DNA of 5,983 nucleotides, from positions 1-5,983 of the forward strand of contig JASHWA010000057.1 of the NCBI GenBank assembly GCA_030044325.1. Direction: 5' to 3'. The DNA is from Bryobacteraceae bacterium (GTDB lineage: Bacteria; Acidobacteriota; Terriglobia; Bryobacterales; Bryobacteraceae). The notes under the pieces are model-generated. The model did not search any database and was not told where the DNA came from. It worked only from the letters and a program-made list of their open reading frames with translations. The translations under genes and the position numbers were made by a program. Positions 1 through 4,092 of the stretch are shown here, one piece after another (position 1 is the stretch's first letter; every line of letters begins with the position of its first letter).

Positions 1-27
1 GCTCGCCAGTACGCGTTTGCTGGAAGG

Positions 28-66
28 GGCAAGAACCCGCGCCATGGCTGGCGCGGCTCGCGCGCC
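28..66. repeat. 39-bp direct repeat, copy 1 (hairpin-forming)
   Basis: This stretch is identical over 39 bases to 125-163, in the same orientation; the match breaks on both sides (g27 versus t124, g67 versus a164). Inside it, 37-44 (CCGCGCCA) pairs with 49-56 (TGGCGCGG) across a TGGC loop, giving an 8-bp GC-rich hairpin. It lies beyond the 3' end of the leftward glycosyltransferase gene. No T tract follows on either strand, so it is not a classical intrinsic terminator. It may be a REP-like intergenic repeat or an mRNA 3'-end stabiliser; this is inference. Confidence 0.8.
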
Positions 67-97
67 GATGTGGCTGGAGCAGTTCCCGCGCTCATTG

Positions 98-125
98 CAA
101 AACGGCGGCCCGCGTGCCCGTTTTG
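98..125. repeat. Inverted repeat between the two direct repeats
   Basis: CAAAACGG at 98-105 is the exact reverse complement of CCGTTTTG at 118-125, with a 12-base GC-rich loop between. The right arm overlaps the first base of direct-repeat copy 2. Read on the minus strand it lies about 50 bases past the glycosyltransferase stop codon and could act as a 3'-end hairpin. The T residues sit inside the stem rather than after it, so a terminator role is only possible. Confidence 0.5.
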
Positions 126-163
126 GCAAGAACCCGCGCCATGGCTGGCGCGGCTCGCGCGCC
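125..163. repeat. 39-bp direct repeat, copy 2 (hairpin-forming)
   Basis: This is the second perfect copy of the 39-bp unit, offset 97 bases from copy 1 and separated from it by 58 bases of different sequence. The internal 8-bp stem with TGGC loop is at 134-153. The copy ends 13 bases before the glycosyltransferase stop codon (minus strand, 177-179), so the first structure a leftward transcript would form after that gene is this hairpin. Confidence 0.8.
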
Positions 164-176
164 AACACGCTCCATG

Positions 177-1799
177 CTACGCTTCTGCCCGTTCGGCTTC
201 GCGCGCGCGCTCGAATGCGAGCTTGCCCTGATATTCCTCCCACAACGTCGTCGCCGCGGCCCAGTAATATCCGCCGACGAACAGCAGGAGAAACGGAATC
301 GCCAGGTAGTTGAACGATTCGATCGCGTAGACCGTCATGGTCAGGAAGAATGTGCCGGCGATCAACTCGGCGTAAGGAAGCCATCCGCTGCGCCGGCGAT
401 ATTTGATGTTTTTGATCTGCACCTTCTGCGCGCTGTCGATCGCGTACTTGGGCGTGCGCGCAAATGCAGTCTGATGCCCGATCAGCGCTTCGATCACGGC
501 GCGCGTATTGATGATGGTCAGCGCGACGCCGGCCGCCATCAGCGCGGGGAGAAACAGAAACGCCCGCTTCCACGATTTCGGAAACAGTTCGCGGTGCGCG
601 ATCACGTAAAATGCGGAAATCGACCAGAACGAGGCCGCGATGAGGGGGACGTCGATCAGCAGCATCTGGAACCAGCCCATATAAAACCGCACGATCATCA
701 CCGGCAGCATCAGCGCGGAAACCGCGATCATCAGCGGGTAGGAAATGTTCGGCGTCAGATGGAAAAACGCTTCGAGCTTCACGCGCCAGGGCAGATCGGC
801 GCGCAGAATCCGCGGCAGCAGTTTGATGGCGACCTGGGTGAGCCCTTTCGCCCATCGCGACTGCTGGACTTGGAAACCGTAGGTTTCGACCGGCAATTCC
901 GAAGGGCACTCGATCGACGGAACGTAGACGAATTTCCAGCCCTTCAACTGCGCGCGATAGCTCAAATCCGAATCTTCGGTGAGCGTATCGTGCTGCCATC
1001 CGCCCGCGTCCTCGATCATCGAGCGCCGCAGCATTCCGGCGGTTCCGTTGAAATTGAAAAACAGCCCGGCGCCGCAGCGCGCGACGTGCTCCAGCACGAA
1101 ATGCCCGTCGAGCAACATCGCCTGGACTTCGGTGAGCACGTTGTAGTGGCGATTCAAATACGCCCAGCGCGTCTGCACCATGCCGACCCGGGGATCGGCG
1201 AAATAGTGCACCGTGCGGCGCAGGAAATCCGGCGGCGGAACGAAATCGGCGTCGAAAATCGCGATGATCTCGCCGCTCGCGGTTTTGAGCCCGTTCTGCA
1301 AAGCACCGGCCTTGAAGCCGGCGCGATTGGTGCGGTGAATATATTCGATGGGCAATCCGGCGGCGCGATATTCACCGACGAGGCGCTCGGTGAACGCGTG
1401 GGTTTCATCGGTCGAATCGTCGAGAACCTGGATTTCGAGCAGTTCCCGCGGATAATCGACTTTCGCGGTTTCCTCGAGCAGCCGTTCGACGACGTAACGC
1501 TCGTTATAAATCGGCAACTGGATGGTCACGCGCGGGAGTTTTTCAAAGCGCTTAGCCGGCCCCTCCGAAAACTGTTTGCGATGCTTCCAGTAGCCGCGGA
1601 TCATCTCGTAGCGATGCAGCCCGTAACAGGAAAGCACGCCGAGCACGGCGAAATACGGGATCAGAATCGCGTAATCGAAAAAAACCAGGTGATGAATGCC
1701 GGCAAAGGGATTGTTGAACCACGAATCCCAGAGCCGGTTGACCGTCGATGGAGCGCCGTTTGACAGCAACAGCGCCGGGATCGCCAGGCCGCTTGGCAT
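177..1799 (-). CDS. Processive family-2 glycosyltransferase, CslA/cellulose-synthase-like
   Basis: This 540-residue inner-membrane glycosyltransferase probably polymerises a beta-linked glucan or mannan from a nucleotide sugar. The full processive GT2 motif set is visible: a PIYNE strand near residue 96, DDSTD at 127-131, GFKAGAL at 161-167, DAD at 183-185, FNGTAG near 250, TED at 274-276 and QQSRW at 312-316. One hydrophobic segment (about 41-63) precedes the catalytic domain, and about five follow it (between 352 and 518). The run of motifs resembles plant CslA glucomannan synthases more than BcsA: no PilZ domain follows QxxRW. The frame stays open to an ATG at 1922. I chose the ATG at 1799 because GGAG lies 5 bases upstream, the domain pattern begins after it, and a -10 element lies inside the longer version. 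Substrate and product cannot be read from sequence. The gene stands alone, divergent from transaldolase. Confidence 0.9.
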   Translation of the reverse strand: MPSGLAIPALLLSNGAPSTVNRLWDSWFNNPFAGIHHLVFFDYAILIPYFAVLGVLSCYGLHRYEMIRGYWKHRKQFSEGPAKRFEKLPRVTIQLPIYNERYVVERLLEETAKVDYPRELLEIQVLDDSTDETHAFTERLVGEYRAAGLPIEYIHRTNRAGFKAGALQNGLKTASGEIIAIFDADFVPPPDFLRRTVHYFADPRVGMVQTRWAYLNRHYNVLTEVQAMLLDGHFVLEHVARCGAGLFFNFNGTAGMLRRSMIEDAGGWQHDTLTEDSDLSYRAQLKGWKFVYVPSIECPSELPVETYGFQVQQSRWAKGLTQVAIKLLPRILRADLPWRVKLEAFFHLTPNISYPLMIAVSALMLPVMIVRFYMGWFQMLLIDVPLIAASFWSISAFYVIAHRELFPKSWKRAFLFLPALMAAGVALTIINTRAVIEALIGHQTAFARTPKYAIDSAQKVQIKNIKYRRRSGWLPYAELIAGTFFLTMTVYAIESFNYLAIPFLLLFVGGYYWAAATTLWEEYQGKLAFERAREAERAEA

Positions 1800-1804
1800 G
1801 AACA

Positions 1805-1808
1805 CTCC
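1805..1808 (-). promoter_or_regulatory. Ribosome binding site of the glycosyltransferase gene
   Basis: The minus strand reads GGAG here, 5 bases before the ATG at 1799-1797. It supports the 540-residue start over the in-frame ATGs at 1922 and 1907. Confidence 0.65.
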
Positions 1809-1905
1809 GTGTCTTGAAGCGCTTGCGCGCGAAATGGTACTGCAACCGCGAAGATACTGCCCCCACAACCCGATCACCCGGACAGGGCCATCCGGCAACT
1901 CCACC

Positions 1906-1911
1906 ATTATA
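1906..1911 (-). promoter_or_regulatory. Putative -10 element for the glycosyltransferase gene
   Basis: The minus strand reads TATAAT, a perfect -10 hexamer. No convincing -35 sits at 16-18 bases; the closest match, CTGGCA on the minus strand at 1938-1933, is 21 bases away. If used, transcription would begin near 1899, giving a leader of about 100 bases before the ATG at 1799. Confidence 0.4.
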
Positions 1912-1923
1912 TGTGATTTCAAG

Positions 1924-1932
1924 TGCTATAAT
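1924..1932 (+). promoter_or_regulatory. Extended -10 promoter for the transaldolase gene
   Basis: TGCTATAAT is a perfect extended -10 (TGn plus TATAAT), the form recognised by housekeeping sigma factors with little need of a -35. No good -35 is seen at 17 bases. The start point would be near 1939, leaving a leader of about 50 bases before the ATG at 1991. It faces away from the minus-strand TATAAT at 1911-1906, so the two promoters would compete for polymerase. Confidence 0.6.
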
Positions 1933-1978
1933 TGCCAGTTCGCGGCTACAATCTCGCGCAGCACCATTCGCGCCACTT

Positions 1979-1984
1979 GAAGGA
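1979..1984 (+). promoter_or_regulatory. Ribosome binding site of the transaldolase gene
   Basis: GAAGGA lies 6 bases before the ATG at 1991. It fixes the transaldolase start and rules out the longer in-frame ATG at 1814, which would place the extended -10 inside the coding region. Confidence 0.8.
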
Positions 1985-1990
1985 CGACGC

Positions 1991-2653
1991 ATGAAATTCT
2001 TTCTGGACACCGCCAATCTCGAAGAGCTGAAGGCGGGCGCCCGCTGGGGCATCATCGATGGTGTCACCACCAACCCTTCCCTGATCGCCAAGGAAGGCGT
2101 GCCGCTGGAGGATCAGATCCGCCGGATCTGCGACATCATCGACGGCGACGTGAGCGCGGAAGTGATTGCAACCGAAGCCGATGAGATGGTGGCACAGGGC
2201 CGCGAGCTGGCCAAGATCCACAAGAACGTGGTGGTGAAAGTGCCGCTCACACGGGACGGAATTACGGCTTGCTCCCGGCTCAGCCGCGACGGAATTCGCG
2301 TGAACGTCACGCTGTGTTTTTCGGCGGGACAGGCGCTGCTCGCTGCCAAAGCGGGTGCGTATTTTGTAAGCCCGTTCGCCGGACGCCTCGACGATATCGG
2401 CGGCGACGGGATAGGATTAATCCGAGATATCGTCCAGATTTATAAGAACTACGGATTCAATACCCAGGTGCTGGCCGCATCGCTGCGACACACGGCTCAT
2501 GTGATCGAAGCCGCGAAGGCCGGCGCGCACATCGGAACGCTGCCGTATAAGGTGATAGATGGGATGTTCAACCATCCCCTCACAGACAAAGGATTAGACC
2601 AGTTTATGAAGGACTACGCCAAAGTCTTTGAGGTGTCATCGGCGGCCCGATAG
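1991..2653 (+). CDS. tal: Transaldolase, short TalC/MipB type
   Basis: This cytosolic enzyme of the non-oxidative pentose phosphate pathway moves a dihydroxyacetone unit between sugar phosphates (sedoheptulose 7-phosphate plus glyceraldehyde 3-phosphate to erythrose 4-phosphate plus fructose 6-phosphate). The 220-residue length fits the short TalC family. Visible landmarks are MKFFLDTAN with Asp6 at the start, GVTTNPS at 24-30, the Schiff-base Lys83 in VVVKVPLT, NVTLCFS at 105-111, VSPFAGRLDD at 126-135 and LAAS at 161-164. Two positions separate transaldolases from the related fructose-6-phosphate aldolases: E. coli FsaA has Gln59 and Tyr131, whereas this protein has Glu57 and Phe129, as transaldolases do. 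It should therefore be a true transaldolase. It has its own promoter and leads a probable two-gene unit with the small membrane protein 8 bases downstream. Confidence 0.95.
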   Translation: MKFFLDTANLEELKAGARWGIIDGVTTNPSLIAKEGVPLEDQIRRICDIIDGDVSAEVIATEADEMVAQGRELAKIHKNVVVKVPLTRDGITACSRLSRDGIRVNVTLCFSAGQALLAAKAGAYFVSPFAGRLDDIGGDGIGLIRDIVQIYKNYGFNTQVLAASLRHTAHVIEAAKAGAHIGTLPYKVIDGMFNHPLTDKGLDQFMKDYAKVFEVSSAAR

Positions 2654-2661
2654 TCTCTTCG

Positions 2662-3045
2662 ATGTCCGCCGGAGCTCAAGTCGCCGCGTTATGCGGCGTT
2701 GCGGTATTGCTGATCGCGCTGGCGATCTTCATCGCCTCGCGCTTCCAGAGCTCTCCCGAAAAACGCGAGCGCAAACGCCGGCTCACCGTGCATCGCCTGG
2801 GACGGCTGGGCGACGCGTTGATCACCGAAGCCACCGACCACACGCTGTATTATTCCTACTCGATCCGCGGCGTGCATTACACCGCATCGCAGGACATCAG
2901 CACGCTTCGCCAACGGCTGCCCGCCGAGCCGGAACGGCTGATCGGTGTCGCGAGTCTCAAATACGCTCCTAAGAATCCGGCCAATTCGATTCTGGTGTGC
3001 GAAGAATGGAGCGGGCTGCGCGTCAGCGGTCGCGAGGGGGATTGA
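2662..3045 (+). CDS. Small single-pass membrane protein, unknown function
   Basis: I do not recognise this 127-residue protein with certainty. Residues 7-27 form one strongly hydrophobic helix, followed by a very basic stretch (33-40, KRERKRR type), which predicts a short N-terminus outside and a cytosolic soluble domain by the positive-inside rule. The soluble part (about 55-120) has a YYSYSIRGVHYTAS pattern and then VASLKYAPKNPANSIL. This recalls the beta-rich DUF3592-like domains, in which a YxY...G..Y pattern is followed by a V.YDP.NP.S motif. That likeness is from memory and tentative. The start is 8 bases after the transaldolase stop codon and lacks a clear ribosome binding site, so translation probably depends on coupling with the upstream gene. 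No metabolic link to transaldolase is evident. Confidence 0.75.
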   Translation: MSAGAQVAALCGVAVLLIALAIFIASRFQSSPEKRERKRRLTVHRLGRLGDALITEATDHTLYYSYSIRGVHYTASQDISTLRQRLPAEPERLIGVASLKYAPKNPANSILVCEEWSGLRVSGREGD

Positions 3046-3064
3046 ACTTCAGGCGTCGACAATA

Positions 3065-3079
3065 GTGCCGCCGCGGCAC
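3065..3079. other. Small GC-rich hairpin in the convergent gap
   Basis: GTGCCG at 3065-3070 pairs with CGGCAC at 3074-3079 around a 3-base loop. It lies 19 bases after the stop of the membrane protein gene and between two convergent genes, the usual place for a bidirectional terminator. No T tract follows the stem directly on either strand, so it is at best a weak terminator. Confidence 0.35.
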
Positions 3080-3113
3080 GCATCAGTGGGCTTGCTCAAA
3101 AAAGGGCACGCCT

Positions 3114-4079
3114 TCATCTGTGTACATCGGCGGCCATCTGACCCGCGGATTTTTCTACGGTCACCTTTGCCCGCAGATTCGCCACGCCCGCGGTCGGCCG
3201 TTCGTCTTCGACCGTGAAGGCGACTGCGTCGTCCAGCCAGTCATGCGCCGTGCCGTCCGGGTCGTGCGACGCCATGGTGATGGTGTAGGCGTGGGGGCAC
3301 AGATCGCACAGAAAGCGGAACGAGACCACGACCGTTTCCCCCGCGGCGCACGGCCCGATCTTCACTTCTTCCAGTTCCGTATTGGTCCCGTAGACTTCAA
3401 AACCGATCTGGGTACGAATCAGCACGCCCAGCACCGGATTCTCCACCGCTTCATGAAAGCGCAGCGTCGCGCGGATGGTGACCATCTCGCCGCTCTTCCA
3501 CACGATCGTCGGATTGCCGCCGGCGCCGAGGGTCTCGATCGAGATGACTTCCGCGCGCCCGTCGCCGCGGCGCGAGACCGGCGCCAGGCGCGGCGCGATC
3601 GTGTCGCCCCAGGCGCGCACGCGCTCCGCCACAAATCTGCGGTACCGGTCGAGCGTTTCCTTGGGATCTCCCTTCGACCCCAGCTTTCCCGCTTCGATCC
3701 ACCACACCTCGTCGCACAGCGCTTCGAGCAGCGGATATTCGTGCGAGGCGAGCAGCACGGTGGAACCCGATCTTCGCAGCCGGTCGAGCGCGGTGACGGT
3801 ACGCGCCCGCACGATCGCGTCCTGCGTGGCGAGGGCCTGGTCGAGCGCGATTACGGCTGCCGGCGCGAGATTCAGTGTTTCGCCGAGCGCGACGTAGCGC
3901 CGTTCCGGCGGCGCCTTCACTTCCCCGTCCTGGGCCTGCGCGGCTCCGCCCGCGATTTTCATGAGCTCGCTGACACCCGAGCCTTTTTCTCCGATCACGC
4001 CGATGATCGCGCCCGACGGCGCCATCGCCGTAAACCCGTCGAGGGGCGCGAGCGTTATGTTTCGAAATTCAATGGCCAT
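3114..4079 (-). CDS. Degenerate ABC-ATPase fused to a Wzt-type C-terminal domain
   Basis: This 321-residue protein has the layout of Wzt, the ATPase of O-antigen and polysaccharide exporters: an ABC domain (1-150) then a beta-rich sugar-binding-type domain (about 173-292). The ABC half is strongly altered. The P-loop at 30-37 reads GEKGSGVS, with Val36 in place of the essential lysine. The Walker B strand VIALD (76-80) is followed by Gln81 instead of the catalytic glutamate. Only 44 residues separate P-loop from Walker B, where about 120 are usual, so the Q-loop and LSGGQ signature are absent. The D-loop-like ALATQD and switch His113 (LLASHE) remain. It is unlikely to hydrolyse ATP normally. 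The C-terminal domain looks intact and carries Cys244, Cys258 and Cys261. The ATG is 13 bases after the peptidase stop codon, without a good ribosome binding site, so translational coupling is likely. No Wzm permease is visible nearby. Confidence 0.8.
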   Translation of the reverse strand: MAIEFRNITLAPLDGFTAMAPSGAIIGVIGEKGSGVSELMKIAGGAAQAQDGEVKAPPERRYVALGETLNLAPAAVIALDQALATQDAIVRARTVTALDRLRRSGSTVLLASHEYPLLEALCDEVWWIEAGKLGSKGDPKETLDRYRRFVAERVRAWGDTIAPRLAPVSRRGDGRAEVISIETLGAGGNPTIVWKSGEMVTIRATLRFHEAVENPVLGVLIRTQIGFEVYGTNTELEEVKIGPCAAGETVVVSFRFLCDLCPHAYTITMASHDPDGTAHDWLDDAVAFTVEDERPTAGVANLRAKVTVEKSAGQMAADVHR

Positions 4080-4092
4080 TGGAGGCAGTCTA

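Noticed and set aside
28..163. CRISPR array
   Set aside because: There are only two repeats with one 58-base spacer, no further copies within the window and no cas genes. The strong hairpin and GC content fit an intergenic repeat better.
114..1763. 549-codon open frame on the plus strand
   Set aside because: It is antisense to the glycosyltransferase, whose motifs are unmistakable. The plus-strand product is rich in Arg, Gln, His and Asp without domain pattern, as expected of a shadow frame in GC-rich DNA.
1800..1922. 41-residue N-terminal extension of the glycosyltransferase
   Set aside because: It lacks a ribosome binding site and includes a TATAAT on the same strand near its start; the ATG at 1799 has GGAG at 5 bases.
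1814..1990. N-terminal extension of transaldolase from the ATG at 1814
   Set aside because: It would put the extended -10 and the Shine-Dalgarno inside the gene. The family starts at MKFFLDTAN, and GAAGGA is correctly spaced from 1991.
3098..3103. Intrinsic terminator for the ABC protein (T6 on the minus strand)
   Set aside because: The T run lies shortly past the stop codon, but the bases before it form only a 3-bp stem with a 2-base loop, too small for a terminator hairpin.
3840..3960. Frameshift or pseudogene explaining the missing ABC subdomain
   Set aside because: The frame is continuous on both sides and keeps strands in register, and I saw no signature motif in the other frames. An in-frame loss or assembly deletion remains possible.
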